Counted from the first letter of the stretch, positions 9,975 through 19,703 are shown. The stretch is DNA of 64,000 nt from Sphingobacteriales bacterium (GCA_016706405.1 JADJJT010000003.1:975772-1039771), one strand, 5' to 3'. Translations and numbers: made by a program. The notes: a model not told the origin generated them from the sequence alone.

Positions 9975-10694
9975 ATGCTTAAAATTGCCTTAATAGGATA
10001 CGGAAAAATGGGTAAAACTATTGCGCAATTAGCCGCCGAGCAAGGCTGCGAGGTGGTGCTTCAACTCAATAGTGCTACTATGGCTACTATTAGTAACGCC
10101 GACCTGCGGCAAGCCCAGGTTGCTATTGAATTTACCCGCCCCGATGCTGCCACTACTAATATTTTGCGTTGCTTTGAGGCGAATTTACCCGTTGTTTGCG
10201 GCACTACCGGATGGCACAATGCACTGCCACAAATTGTACAAACCTGCCAAAAACTAAACGGCGCTTTGTTGTATGCAACAAATTTTAGTTTGGGTGTAAA
10301 CATATTTTTCGCCATCAATAGGCAATTAGCACAACTATTAAATGGAAAAAATTACACCCCTCAAATTACCGAAATTCACCACACCGAAAAATTAGATGCC
10401 CCCAGTGGCACCGCTATTACTTTGGCCAATGATATTATAGCAAATAATCCGAATTTATTAGAATGGGTAAACCACGCCGCAACAACTGAAAACCAATTAG
10501 CTATTTTGTCTGAGAGGGTTGCCGATGTAAAAGGTACACATATTATAAACTGGCAATCGGCGGTTGACACCCTTAGCATAGCCCATTACGCCCACAACCG
10601 AAATGGTTTTGCCCTTGGGGCATTGGTGGCAGCTAAATGGTTGGCAGGTAAGCAGGGTATATTTACTATGAACGATGTTTTAGGCATTCATTAA
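9975..10694 (+). CDS. dapB: 4-hydroxy-tetrahydrodipicolinate reductase
   Basis: DapB reduces 4-hydroxy-tetrahydrodipicolinate with NAD(P)H in the diaminopimelate/lysine pathway. The N-terminal Rossmann motif is IALIGYGKMGK (residues 4-14). Later come VVCGTTGWH (the GTTG nucleotide/substrate loop), ATNFSLGVNIFF, and the catalytic signature ITEIHHTEKLDAPSGTA with the His pair and Lys. At 239 residues it is slightly short, as is usual for Bacteroidota DapB. It is the last plus-strand gene before two minus-strand genes. Confidence 0.93.
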   Translation: MLKIALIGYGKMGKTIAQLAAEQGCEVVLQLNSATMATISNADLRQAQVAIEFTRPDAATTNILRCFEANLPVVCGTTGWHNALPQIVQTCQKLNGALLYATNFSLGVNIFFAINRQLAQLLNGKNYTPQITEIHHTEKLDAPSGTAITLANDIIANNPNLLEWVNHAATTENQLAILSERVADVKGTHIINWQSAVDTLSIAHYAHNRNGFALGALVAAKWLAGKQGIFTMNDVLGIH

Positions 10695-10706
10695 GAAAAT
10701 CAAGTT

Positions 10707-11507
10707 TTAAAAATAATGCATTAATTTAGAAAAAATTAAATCTAACAACTCAATAAAAATAAGAATAATAATAACCCACTCTAACTGGGTGCTTTCGCGG
10801 TGTAAATACAGTTCTTTAAAAACAAGTAAATTATCTTCAACCATCCGGAGGGTGTATTCAATACTTCTGAATCGGGTTTGTAAATCAAATGTTTTTACCA
10901 TCCCCCTGTTTATTTTATCTAAATATTCATCGTCCCAGGCAATATCCGGACTGTCGAAGATATACAAATTTTCAACAATTCTATTTTTAGTATTTAGGGT
11001 GCGGCCAATAAATTTTAGCATATTAGTCCGGTTAATATTTAGTTTGCCTTTTACCTCAAGTTGGGTACTAAACTGTTGAACTTCGGCCAATAAATTTTCG
11101 CATATTTCTACATATCTGTCTAATGCTACCGACTGCGCTAAGTTAAAAAGCACAATATGCACTACGTTTTCGTTTAGGGTTGGCAGTGTTAGGTCGTTAA
11201 AAGTAAATTTAAAATTAGGGTCGGCGGGGTTTACATGTATTATAAAATCGTCCCGCATTTTTTCGGGGTGCAAATTTTTGCAGTATGGTGTAAGCAATTG
11301 TAAAAATTTGCTCATGTCAACATCCGAAAGGTTGGCAAAGGCTACCACGCCATATTGCGACAAATAAATATATTGCCCATCGTTGCCATCAATAATCCGG
11401 TAAAACAGCTCTGAACTCGACTCGGCTATAAGCAGTCCGGTAAAATTGTCTTTAAAGCGTTTTAGATCTATTTCGTAGGCAATATTTAAAGCAATTATTG
11501 GCAGCAT
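10707..11507 (-). CDS. RMD1/YagE (DUF155) family protein
   Basis: A 266-residue protein matching the DUF155 pattern of RMD1/YagE proteins. It has a strand-rich N-terminal half (YIYLSQYGVVAFANLSDVDMSKFL), an Asn/Asp-rich middle, helix-rich LDRYVEICENLLAEVQQFSTQLEVKGKLNI, a conserved ENLYIFDSPDIAWDDEYLD segment, and one C-terminal hydrophobic helix (WVIIILIFIELLDLIFS) preceded by LHRESTQLEW. Yeast relatives act in mitochondria; the bacterial role is not known. It converges on dapB with a 12-base gap and is followed upstream by yaaA. Confidence 0.8.
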   Translation of the reverse strand: MLPIIALNIAYEIDLKRFKDNFTGLLIAESSSELFYRIIDGNDGQYIYLSQYGVVAFANLSDVDMSKFLQLLTPYCKNLHPEKMRDDFIIHVNPADPNFKFTFNDLTLPTLNENVVHIVLFNLAQSVALDRYVEICENLLAEVQQFSTQLEVKGKLNINRTNMLKFIGRTLNTKNRIVENLYIFDSPDIAWDDEYLDKINRGMVKTFDLQTRFRSIEYTLRMVEDNLLVFKELYLHRESTQLEWVIIILIFIELLDLIFSKLMHYF

Positions 11508-11526
11508 ATACTTTGCTTTTTCAGAT

Positions 11527-12450
11527 TCAAATAAAATTGTAAATCCGGATAAAAAAGATAAAACTTAGGTGATTATTTAGCCTATTTTCCTTGCAAAGAT
11601 ACTGCAAAATTGCCAAGTCTTTATTTCGAGTGCAGTTTATACTTGGTTTATGCGCGTAAATAGCCCAGTTATTGGGCGTGCTTAATTGAGAGTTAAAACA
11701 ATAGCCTTCGGTGGTAAAACCCTGTAAATCGTCAATTTGATTGATATTATTTTTAACCATATAGTTTACAAATAAACCTCGCGCTCTTTTGGCAAAAAAA
11801 CTTATCATTTTTAGCTGGTCGTTTTTATACTCTTTAAATTGAATAGTAAGCACTTGCGCCTTTAATTGCTTGGCAACGATGGCAGCGAAATACTCGTTCG
11901 AGGCTAAATTGAGCACCATTTTAGCAGATTTTAAAGAGCCATCATCCGGATACTGCTGACAATTACGTAAAATTTCATTGTTTAGGGCCTGCGTTATTGT
12001 TTTACCCCAATATTGGTACAGGTTTTTGCACGAAGCTGATACCACAAAAGCAGTACCCATTTCTAAGCGATAAGGCTGTATGAGGTCTAAAGGGCGTAGC
12101 ATGCCGTAAAGCCCCGATAAAATCCGGACATGTTGTTGGGCATACAAAAAATTGTCTTCGGTAAAATTGGCTGCTTGTAAACCTAAATATACATCGCCTT
12201 TAAAAGCCAATATTGCTTGCCGGGCGTTTTGTGGTGTAAACGGCAAATGCCAGTTAAGGTAACGTTGCATGTTTAGCTCGGCCAATTGCGGGCTTATGCT
12301 CATTAAACTTTGCAAGTGCTGCGGTTTTAATTTGCGGAGTTTTTTTATAAGTTGTTCACTTTTATTTAAAAACTGGGGCTGTGTATGGGTAGTTATACTT
12401 ACGGGCGTGGTAAAATCGAGGGTTTTTGCAGGCGACAACAAGGCAATCAT
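11527..12450 (-). CDS. yaaA: Peroxide stress protein YaaA (UPF0246), with C-terminal extension
   Basis: YaaA/DUF328 protein that limits free iron and DNA damage under peroxide stress in E. coli. Signatures are MIALLSPAKTLDF at the start, GDVYLGLQA, RILSGLYGMLRPLDLIQPYRLEMGT and VLNLASNEYF, then FFAKRARGLFVNYMV. I chose the ATG at 12450 because family members begin MxxxLSPAKT; an in-frame ATG at 12486 would add an unlikely hydrophobic leader. The normal C-terminus falls near NNWAIYAHKP. The remaining roughly 35 residues are not family-like and may reflect a small frameshift past the true stop. Confidence 0.88.
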   Translation of the reverse strand: MIALLSPAKTLDFTTPVSITTHTQPQFLNKSEQLIKKLRKLKPQHLQSLMSISPQLAELNMQRYLNWHLPFTPQNARQAILAFKGDVYLGLQAANFTEDNFLYAQQHVRILSGLYGMLRPLDLIQPYRLEMGTAFVVSASCKNLYQYWGKTITQALNNEILRNCQQYPDDGSLKSAKMVLNLASNEYFAAIVAKQLKAQVLTIQFKEYKNDQLKMISFFAKRARGLFVNYMVKNNINQIDDLQGFTTEGYCFNSQLSTPNNWAIYAHKPSINCTRNKDLAILQYLCKENRLNNHLSFIFFIRIYNFI

Positions 12451-12500
12451 ATAAAAAACAAATAAATTAACAATAAATTTGGCCAAACAAGTTATATCGG

Positions 12501-12568
12501 AAATGTGTAAAGAGGCAAGTTAGCTGCGAAATGTGCAAAGAGGCAAGTTAGCTGCGAAATGTGCAAAT
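12501..12568. repeat. 28-bp tandem repeat, 2.4 copies
   Basis: Units at 12501-12528 and 12529-12556, with a partial third at 12557-12568. The units differ by one base (T or C at unit position 8). Each contains GAGGCAAGTTAGCTGCG. It lies in the divergent gap between yaaA and the SDR gene, where it may overlap the promoters. The sequence encodes no obvious peptide. Confidence 0.85.
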
Positions 12569-12644
12569 ATACTCAATAAAAAAAACGTGTAAATATAAAA
12601 TATCCGGATTATTTTTGTTTGAAATATAAAAGAAACTACACGCC

Positions 12645-13346
12645 GTGTCTATAAAAGTATCAATTTCTGCCAAAGTAGAGACTCCTTTATCAATATTTGT
12701 TACCGGAGGTACGGGCTATATTGGCTCGCGATTAATTAAACTCTTATTGGCAAAAGGGCATAAGGCAACTGCCTTAGTTCGCTCGGGCAGCGAGGCAAAA
12801 ATACCACCGGGGTGCGATGTTGTTTTAGGCAATGCTTTAGATGCCAGCACCTACAAACATTTGCTAACGCATCAAACTGTTTTTGTGCATTTAATTGGTG
12901 TTTCCAAACCAAATCCAAGTAAAACCAAAGCGTTTAACGATATTGATTTGGCAAGTGTTAAAGCGGCAGTAAAGGCAGCAGAGCCAAATTTAATTCAACA
13001 TTTTGTGTATTTAAGTGTGGCGCAAACCCCATCAAAAATTATGCAATTTTATCAAAATATTCGAGCGCATTGCGAGCAACTGATACTTGCAAAGCACTAT
13101 ACATCTGTAAGCATTTTGCGTCCTTGGTATGTAATAGGACCAGGCCATTACTGGCCTTTGTTATTTTTACCGTTATATTGGCTGCTTAAAAAATTGCCTT
13201 CTACCCGTCAAAAAGCGGAAAACCTCGATTTAGTTTGGCTAAATAATATTTTAGCAAATTTGGTTTATGCCATCGAAAACCCCAATAAGAGCCAAGAGAT
13301 TACTTATTACGAAATTGCCAATATTAAGCAGTTTAGTTTAGAGTAA
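12645..13346 (+). CDS. Atypical short-chain dehydrogenase / NAD(P)-binding epimerase-like protein
   Basis: A 233-residue Rossmann-fold protein with nucleotide-binding motif FVTGGTGYIGSRL (TGGxGxxG) near residue 18, the downstream VVLGNALD and FVYLSV segments, and the RPWYVIGPG motif typical of complex-I-type or NmrA-like atypical SDRs. The catalytic YxxxK is not clear, which fits atypical members. Start is GTG at 12645. The gene ends with TAA at 13344-13346, inside the sequence GAGTAACGG that forms the left border of the first cassette-array repeat. It is therefore the last ordinary chromosomal gene before the array. Confidence 0.8.
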   Translation: MSIKVSISAKVETPLSIFVTGGTGYIGSRLIKLLLAKGHKATALVRSGSEAKIPPGCDVVLGNALDASTYKHLLTHQTVFVHLIGVSKPNPSKTKAFNDIDLASVKAAVKAAEPNLIQHFVYLSVAQTPSKIMQFYQNIRAHCEQLILAKHYTSVSILRPWYVIGPGHYWPLLFLPLYWLLKKLPSTRQKAENLDLVWLNNILANLVYAIENPNKSQEITYYEIANIKQFSLE

Positions 13347-13349
13347 CGG

Positions 13350-13591
13350 CAGCCCGTCTAAAAACTCTTAGTTTTCAACAAATTTATTGAGAGCTTGTTT
13401 TTTGTATTTAATAAATCCGGATGAAATATGTTTTGAGGCGGGCTGCCTTAATTTTATCCGGAAGTAATAGGCTCAAACCAAAGCTTTCAAAATTCAAAAT
13501 TGAAACTTGCCCAGAACGCGGCAAAGGCAGCTACGGCGGGCGGTTTAGCCAAAAAATCACCTAAATAAAATTTGAGTTGTGCAACGGTTAG
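13350..13591. mobile_element. Hybrid non-autonomous element, copy M1 (short form) in an attC-like site
   Basis: Left part matches the left terminus of IS-A (CAGCCCGTCTAAAAAC...) and right part matches the right terminus of IS-B (...GTTGTGCAACGGTTA). The interior is shorter than in the other copies (242 against about 320 bp). The left border is AACGG and the right border is CCTT before GTTAC, as in all copies. It carries no ORF. It marks the junction of ordinary chromosome and cassette array. Confidence 0.75.
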
Positions 13592-13809
13592 CCTTGTTAC
13601 CACCAGTGGTTCTGTACGTCTGTCTTTGTAAACCATTGTCAGTATTGAGTTTCTGTGTCATTGAGTGTCTGCTGTGCGTTGTGTATTTTTTATTTTCAGA
13701 AGGGCAGGAGATTTTTTTTAATTACTCACTTTTTATTTGCTTTCTGTTGGTGTTCGTGAACCGTAAACGGTTTCAATTTTGTCAGACTTGGAAAGGTTGT
13801 ATCGTCCTG
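13592..13809. other. Noncoding 3' region of the hsdR unit
   Basis: Begins with the attC-like edge GTTACCACC (13596). It contains a small hairpin AACCGTAAACGGTT near 13762. A segment near 13720-13762 (AATTACTCACT...GTGTTCGTGAAC) also recurs in reverse complement beside the RND operon at about 56650-56682. I see no convincing gene. Confidence 0.5.
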
Positions 13810-16800
13810 TCATGGGTTTATCGGTGGTTGTTTGCCTTGTGACCAAAGCGTATCAAAAATAAACTCCTTGTATCTTCTCTGAAAGTCCTTGTCCTGCGAA
13901 AACTTTTTGAAAATTTCTGTTTGTGTGAAAAGGTATTTCTGCATGAGTTCTTCCAGTTTTTTGTCTGATGAAATTTTTGCGTTCTGTCTGTCGGGTGATG
14001 TTACAATAGCATCCATCACTTTAGAGTCCGCTTTCATGTCTGTTGGAATTTGCTCTGTAAGAATTTGATTTACCTTGTCTTTGTCTGTCCAGTCAATGTC
14101 GCCAAAACGTTGATTGAAAACTTGCAAGATATTTTCCAATGTGTCTAACTCGGGGTCGCCTTTTCCTCCACCAGCGTCAACTGGAATTGGTTCTACTAAA
14201 CCTGGGTTGTCGTCCAGTTCAATTTTACCTGTGCCTTGTTTGCTTGGACGGTAGCTGTCCATGTCAATGGTTTCAAGAATTCCTGCTGCAAGGTCTTCGT
14301 CATCCTCAATTATAAGTTTCGGAACAAGCATTTTCAAAAACCACCACAACTGCTCGTAATATTGATTTTTGAAGTCAATAATTTTTGTCAGGTAGCTGTA
14401 AACCCGCAAGAAGGATTTTGCTTTTGCTTTAAAATCAATTTTCTTATCAACGTCCAATTGTTGATTGAACACAAAAGCACATGAATCTAAAATCGGGTCT
14501 AATTTGGTGCGTTCTTCTCCGTTTACATATTTCTCAAAAATCTCTTTTACCTGATGCTCATAAAACACTTCAACCTTATCCATTTTGTCCACCAACTCGT
14601 TCAGTTTGTTCGGGTCGGTTTCTTCGCTCAATACGGTTGAAGTGTAGTAAGGGTCAAACGCTTTTTTTATCTCTTCCACATCATTGTAGAAGTCCAACAC
14701 AAAAGTGTCTTTCTTCCACGGTTTATAAGCACGGTTCACACGTGAAAGCGTTTGCACAGCAGACACACCATACAGACTCTTGTCCACATACATCGTGTGC
14801 AGCAGCGGTTGGTCAAATCCTGTTTGGTATTTGTTTGCCACTATCAAAAAACGGTATTGCTTTTTCTTAAAGTGCTTCGGAATGTTGTTTTTCTGTTCCG
14901 AAAAATTATTCATTTCTGTTTCGGTGTATTCAACACCTTCATACAGTTTCTTGCCCGAAAACGCTACAATGGATTTGAAAGGCGATTTTATTTCTTTCAA
15001 ATAATCATCAAACGCCTTTTTGTATTTGATAGCCGCCACAATGCTTTTGGTTACAATCATGGCTTTGGCTTCACCGTTTATCAAATGTTTCACTTCTCGG
15101 TTGAAGTGGTCAATCATTATTTTGGCTTTCTCGGCAATGGCAAATTCATGTCCTTCTACATAAGCCCTTAATTTTTGTTGTGCTCGTTTGGTGTCAAATT
15201 CGGGATTGCCTTCTGTGGCTTTCACCAATTTGTAGTAAGAATTGTAAGTAGTGTAATGGTTCAATACATCCAAAATAAATTCTTCTTCAATGGCTTGTTT
15301 CATGCTGTATAAGTGAAAAGCCACATGCGGAATTTTGATGTTTCCGTTTTCGTCTGTTACTGGCGGTTGCGGAATACCAAATGTTTCAAGCGTTTTGTTT
15401 TTGGGTGTTGCAGTAAAGGCAAAGTAAGAACCGTTCTTAATCATTTGCCTGCGTTCAATCAACTCGTTGATTTTATCTTCAAGTGTTGGTTCTTCTTCGT
15501 CCTCTTGTTCTTCATCTGATTTGTTTGCCAGCACTGCATTCATTTTGGCACTGGTTTCACCGCTTTGACTGCTGTGTGCTTCGTCTATGATAATGCCAAA
15601 TTTTAAATTGCCCATGTCCTGCATTTCGTCTAACAAATGTGGAAATGTTTGCACGGTGCAAATGATGATTTTTTTGCGGTTGGCTATGGCATCCCTTAAT
15701 TGATTGGTTTTGCTTGTGCCTTCGCCTGTAATGGCTTCAACAATTCCTTTCGTTCGGGCAAATTGTTTGATGTTGTCTCGAAGTTGTTTGTCTAAAATCG
15801 TTCGGTCGGTTATTACAATTACCGAATCAAAAATATTTTGTTCGCCTGTGGTGTCGTGTAGTCCAATAAGTTGGTGTGCCAACCATGCAATGGAATTTGA
15901 TTTTCCCGAACCTGCCGAATGTTGAATCAGATATTTTTGCCCAATTCCGTTTTCTTTGGCATGTGCCAAAATTTGCCTAACTGCAGTGAGTTGATGATAA
16001 CGAGGAAATATCATTTTTCTTTTAATCTTTCCTGTGTCCTCATCTTCTTCCTCAACTACTTGGGCATATTTGTCAATGATATTTGACAAAGAATCTTTGC
16101 TCAACACTTCTTCCCACAAATAATGTGTTTTCAGTCCGTTGGGATTTACGGGGTTTCCTTTGCCAAAAGGTGGATTTGGTTTTCCGTCATTCAGTCCTTT
16201 GTTGAAGGGTAGAAAGTTGGTTTTCTTTGCTTGCAGGTGAGCACTCATAAACACCAATTCGGTGTCGGCTGCAAAGTGAACCATGCAACGGGCAAACGAA
16301 AAGATTTTTTCTTTCGGGTCTCGGTCGTCCTGATATTGTTTGATGCCTTTATGAACGTTTTGTCCGCTCAACGGATTTTTGAGTTCGGTTGTGATAATTG
16401 GAATGCCATTGAGGAAAATGGTTAAGTCCAAACGGTTTTCGTGGTCTAAGCTATATTTAAGTTCTTCGGTTACGCTGAAAATATTGGCGTTATAGTTGGC
16501 AAGGTCTCTTGCGTTTAAATTACTTACTGGCTGGCGGTAAAATAATTGTATGGTTTTGTCAAAATGCTTTACGCCTTTGCGTAGCACTTCAATCACACCT
16601 TCGGTTTTTAGTTTTTCATCTAAGCGGACTAAAAATTGTCTTTCGCCTTTTTTCTGAATAAACTCATACGCCTCTTTTTGAGTGGCTTCTATAAATGCCA
16701 AAACCTGTTTGATGTTCAGGCAAAACTCACGGTCAAATTCCTGCGGTGTGCTTACCACATATTTATGCTCATTTACCAAGTAGTTGGCAATGAACTTTTG

Positions 16801-16839
16801 AAAACCTCTTTCTGATGTATCGGAAAAGTTTAAGTTCAT
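13810..16839 (-). CDS. hsdR: Type I restriction enzyme, endonuclease/translocase subunit HsdR
   Basis: A 1009-residue HsdR. The N-terminal nuclease domain has the PD-(D/E)xK core D138...E152-L-K154 (RLDLTIFLNGIPIITTELK). The SF2 motor has Walker A HSAGSGKS (307-314), DEAH in IIDEAHSSQSGE (419-422), FAFTATP, and a second RecA domain with TGFDQPLLHTMYVDK and VQTLSRVNR. It translocates DNA and cuts at a distance together with the M-S subunit encoded directly upstream. The start ATG overlaps the stop of that gene as ATGA, which implies translational coupling. Length is normal. TCCGGA, common in the chromosome to the left, is absent here, which supports acquisition from elsewhere. Confidence 0.95.
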   Translation of the reverse strand: MNLNFSDTSERGFQKFIANYLVNEHKYVVSTPQEFDREFCLNIKQVLAFIEATQKEAYEFIQKKGERQFLVRLDEKLKTEGVIEVLRKGVKHFDKTIQLFYRQPVSNLNARDLANYNANIFSVTEELKYSLDHENRLDLTIFLNGIPIITTELKNPLSGQNVHKGIKQYQDDRDPKEKIFSFARCMVHFAADTELVFMSAHLQAKKTNFLPFNKGLNDGKPNPPFGKGNPVNPNGLKTHYLWEEVLSKDSLSNIIDKYAQVVEEEDEDTGKIKRKMIFPRYHQLTAVRQILAHAKENGIGQKYLIQHSAGSGKSNSIAWLAHQLIGLHDTTGEQNIFDSVIVITDRTILDKQLRDNIKQFARTKGIVEAITGEGTSKTNQLRDAIANRKKIIICTVQTFPHLLDEMQDMGNLKFGIIIDEAHSSQSGETSAKMNAVLANKSDEEQEDEEEPTLEDKINELIERRQMIKNGSYFAFTATPKNKTLETFGIPQPPVTDENGNIKIPHVAFHLYSMKQAIEEEFILDVLNHYTTYNSYYKLVKATEGNPEFDTKRAQQKLRAYVEGHEFAIAEKAKIMIDHFNREVKHLINGEAKAMIVTKSIVAAIKYKKAFDDYLKEIKSPFKSIVAFSGKKLYEGVEYTETEMNNFSEQKNNIPKHFKKKQYRFLIVANKYQTGFDQPLLHTMYVDKSLYGVSAVQTLSRVNRAYKPWKKDTFVLDFYNDVEEIKKAFDPYYTSTVLSEETDPNKLNELVDKMDKVEVFYEHQVKEIFEKYVNGEERTKLDPILDSCAFVFNQQLDVDKKIDFKAKAKSFLRVYSYLTKIIDFKNQYYEQLWWFLKMLVPKLIIEDDEDLAAGILETIDMDSYRPSKQGTGKIELDDNPGLVEPIPVDAGGGKGDPELDTLENILQVFNQRFGDIDWTDKDKVNQILTEQIPTDMKADSKVMDAIVTSPDRQNAKISSDKKLEELMQKYLFTQTEIFKKFSQDKDFQRRYKEFIFDTLWSQGKQPPINP

Positions 16840-19703
16840 TTCTCTACGCTATGTGATTGTTGGTTAATTAAGAAAGTTCCCAGAACCACATCATTTAAGA
16901 ACGCTTCCTTAAATTCTTTTACAAGTTTTGCTTCTTTCTGATAAATATTGGTGAGTTTGTCAGCTTCATCAAACATTGAAATCATAACTTCAATGGAAGC
17001 AGTATCTGGAATTGGTAGCATAAGTTCCCTAAAGTCAAACCAACTTATATTTTTCCCATCCCGAATACCTGAAATAACTGTATTGAGTAATGCTATAAAT
17101 GGTTGTGTTTTAAAGAAATATTTGTAGAAACGTTGATATAAATAGTTGTCGTATTGCTCCTGTAAATGGATAATTGTGTATGCTGGGCTTACAATACCTC
17201 TATATTCAGAAAATTCAATGCCGCCTTGAAATGAACGCAAACTAATAACGAAGTCATTTGGTGAAACAAGTTTCAATCCTTTGAAATCATTTGGTGAAAC
17301 AAAATTTTCTTCACACAAATTTTTTGGCAATACGCCTCTGTCTTGAGTAACTGCAAGTAATTCTTCGTTTGGAAAATTCTTGATACTTATTTCTTTAAAA
17401 ATCCATTTCGCTTTTTCTTGTTGCCAATTGTCAGGTAATTGTTCCCATGTTGGCTTTTCAATTTTATCACTATTGTTAGAGAATTTGACTACTGAAGTAT
17501 ATGAGTTATCTGCTTTAGTGTGTTTGGAAAGGTTCTTTAGAACTGAAACTTTTATTTCATCTTGTTTCAATATTTCGTTACTCAACATTTCAGCATTTTT
17601 GGTTGGTATTGAGTTGAAAAAGCATTTTGTAAAATAAATGCTATAGCCCTTCACGGTTTTGCTTTCATCAATCCAAGCATCGGGTATATGTTGCAACACT
17701 TCCCGCTCAAAGTATTCATGTATGTCTTGGTCGAGCGGCACATTTTCGGTGTCTCTCAATTCACTATCGGCTACATAATGCACCGTGCCGTCTTTGTCGG
17801 TTTTGTCAATCACCCGTTCGGCATCTTCGTTTCGCCAACTAATGTTGTCTAAAATGGTTTTCAGGGCTTTGGCATCTAATTCCAGTTTTAGTTCTTTCAC
17901 CGTTTTGTTCAGCAATGGCACAAAAGTGTTGTAGTCGTCAAACTGCTTGTCGCCAAAATGCTTTGCCAGTTTTTCGGCTGCTTGCATCAGTTGCAGTTGT
18001 GCGTTCCAATGCTCTTGGCTCAACAGTTTGGTTTTGTTGGCAGGCGAAAGTTTTATTTCGTTGCTGGCAAGATGCTTTTCAATTTTGTCTTTGTGCTTTT
18101 TCAGTTCAGTGTAACCGCTTTCGCCAATGTGGGTATAAGCCCATTCCATTTCATCACGAATGGCTTTGTCGTAGCGTAAACTTTCCACTGCTTCGGCAGT
18201 GAACTTGCAAGAAAGCCGCAAGGGTCGTTCAACGGTTATTTTGTTGTAGCCAAAATACTCGTTGGGGAAAATCTTTGAAATATCAGTTTCCTTAAAGTCA
18301 ATGTAGAGTTGGGTAAGTTGCTCAATGTGTCCGTTAGGTCCCGTGGTCATTTCACAATTCTTATCACCCAAATTTTTCCGAAGTTTTACATATAAATCTA
18401 AAGCATTAATCAATTGCACTTTGCCTTTGCGGTGCTGTGCTTTTTTGTTGCTCACAATCCAGATGTAAGTGGGAATACCTGTGTTGTAAAAAATGTTTTT
18501 CGGCAAAGCGATGATGCACTCCAACCAATCGTTTTCAATAATGTATTTGCGTATTTCACTTTCGCCACCACCTGCATCACCTGTAAACAAGGCAGAACCG
18601 TTGTGAACGGTTGCAATTCGGCTGCCCAATTCTGTGTTGTGTTTCATTTTGCTAACCATATTCATCAGGAACAAAAGTTGTCCGTCCGATATGGTTGGCA
18701 AGCCAATTTGAAATCGTGGGTCTTTGATTACTTCTTTTCCTTTTTTGCCCCGCTCGTCCACAATGGAATCTTCGTCAATTTTCCATGTTTTGCCATAAGG
18801 CGGATTGGAAAGCATAAAGTCAAAATGCAAATGCGGAAAGCCGTCTTTGCTCAAAGTAGAACCGTATTTGATGTTGTTGGCGTTTTCGCCTTTAATCAAC
18901 ATATCACTGGTGCAAATGGCGTAGGTTTCGGGGTTTACTTCTTGTCCGTAAAGTTCAAAGTTGGCTTTGCTTTGGGTAATGTCAAGAGCAAAATGCTCTG
19001 CTTCGGTAAGCATACCGCCACTGCCGCAGGCAGGGTCGTATATCAAATACGTTCCTTTTTTGATTTTGTCTTTTACTGGCAAAAACAAAATGTGTGTCAT
19101 CAGTTTAATTATTTCACGGGGCGTAAAGTGTTCTCCGGCTTCTTCGTTGTTTTCTTCGTTAAACTTTCTGATAAGTTCTTCAAACACATAGCCCATTCCC
19201 AAGTTGGTTAATGGGGGCAAGGTTTCGCCTCGGCTGTTTTTTGCTTCGTTAGGACTAAGGTTTATTTCCTTGTTGCAGAGCTTGTCAATAAGCAGATACG
19301 TAATGCCTGCATCTTTCATAGTTTCTAACTGGTTGCGCAGTTTAAACTTGCTGATGATTTCTTGCACGTTTGGGCTGTAACCGTCTAAGTAGGTTTCCAA
19401 GTTGCTGTCAATATTGTCGGCATCATTCAGCAAGGTCTCAAAAGTGAATTTAGAAGTGTTCCAAAACGGATAACCTGTCACGTTTTGTAAAGCAGATTTA
19501 TTGTCAATCTTCTCTTGCTTCATGAAAGCGTCCGCTTCAAGCACTTTGTCTTTGGTCGGCACAAGTAAAGCGTCTAAACGCCTTAAAACGGTGAATGGCA
19601 AAATAATGTCACGGTATTTACCTCTTACAAAAACATCACGCAACACGTCGTCAGCAATGCTCCATATAAAACTTACTATTTGGTTGTGTACTTTTTGGTT
19701 CAT
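16836..19703 (-). CDS. Type I R-M methyltransferase-specificity fusion (HsdM with one HsdS-type recognition domain)
   Basis: A 955-residue protein. Residues 1-160 are the HsdM N-terminal helical domain. Residues about 165-480 are the N6-adenine methyltransferase, with DPACGSGG (223-230) and NPPY (300-303). Residues about 480-730 are the long HsdM C-terminal region ending in ELRDTENVPLDQDIHEYFEREVLQHIPDAWID. From about 760 (WEQLPDNWQQEKAKWIFKEIS) to the end it has one target-recognition domain plus a coiled helix (EVMISMFDEADKLTNIYQKEAKLVKEFKEAFL). A normal separate HsdS carries two such domains; here only one is seen and no other hsdS is nearby. The enzyme may work as a dimer on a symmetric split site. 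First gene of a two-gene operon with hsdR. Confidence 0.88.
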   Translation of the reverse strand: MNQKVHNQIVSFIWSIADDVLRDVFVRGKYRDIILPFTVLRRLDALLVPTKDKVLEADAFMKQEKIDNKSALQNVTGYPFWNTSKFTFETLLNDADNIDSNLETYLDGYSPNVQEIISKFKLRNQLETMKDAGITYLLIDKLCNKEINLSPNEAKNSRGETLPPLTNLGMGYVFEELIRKFNEENNEEAGEHFTPREIIKLMTHILFLPVKDKIKKGTYLIYDPACGSGGMLTEAEHFALDITQSKANFELYGQEVNPETYAICTSDMLIKGENANNIKYGSTLSKDGFPHLHFDFMLSNPPYGKTWKIDEDSIVDERGKKGKEVIKDPRFQIGLPTISDGQLLFLMNMVSKMKHNTELGSRIATVHNGSALFTGDAGGGESEIRKYIIENDWLECIIALPKNIFYNTGIPTYIWIVSNKKAQHRKGKVQLINALDLYVKLRKNLGDKNCEMTTGPNGHIEQLTQLYIDFKETDISKIFPNEYFGYNKITVERPLRLSCKFTAEAVESLRYDKAIRDEMEWAYTHIGESGYTELKKHKDKIEKHLASNEIKLSPANKTKLLSQEHWNAQLQLMQAAEKLAKHFGDKQFDDYNTFVPLLNKTVKELKLELDAKALKTILDNISWRNEDAERVIDKTDKDGTVHYVADSELRDTENVPLDQDIHEYFEREVLQHIPDAWIDESKTVKGYSIYFTKCFFNSIPTKNAEMLSNEILKQDEIKVSVLKNLSKHTKADNSYTSVVKFSNNSDKIEKPTWEQLPDNWQQEKAKWIFKEISIKNFPNEELLAVTQDRGVLPKNLCEENFVSPNDFKGLKLVSPNDFVISLRSFQGGIEFSEYRGIVSPAYTIIHLQEQYDNYLYQRFYKYFFKTQPFIALLNTVISGIRDGKNISWFDFRELMLPIPDTASIEVMISMFDEADKLTNIYQKEAKLVKEFKEAFLNDVVLGTFLINQQSHSVEK

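Noticed and set aside
13579..13842. 87-codon plus-strand ORF between the first hybrid element and hsdR
   Set aside because: It starts inside the mobile-element end and overlaps the hsdR 3' end. The composition (Leu/Cys/Phe-rich) is that of an antisense reading, with no signal or motif.
18414..19211. 265-codon plus-strand ORF opposite the hsdM-hsdS fusion
   Set aside because: Antisense shadow; the minus strand carries DPACGSGG and NPPY motifs.
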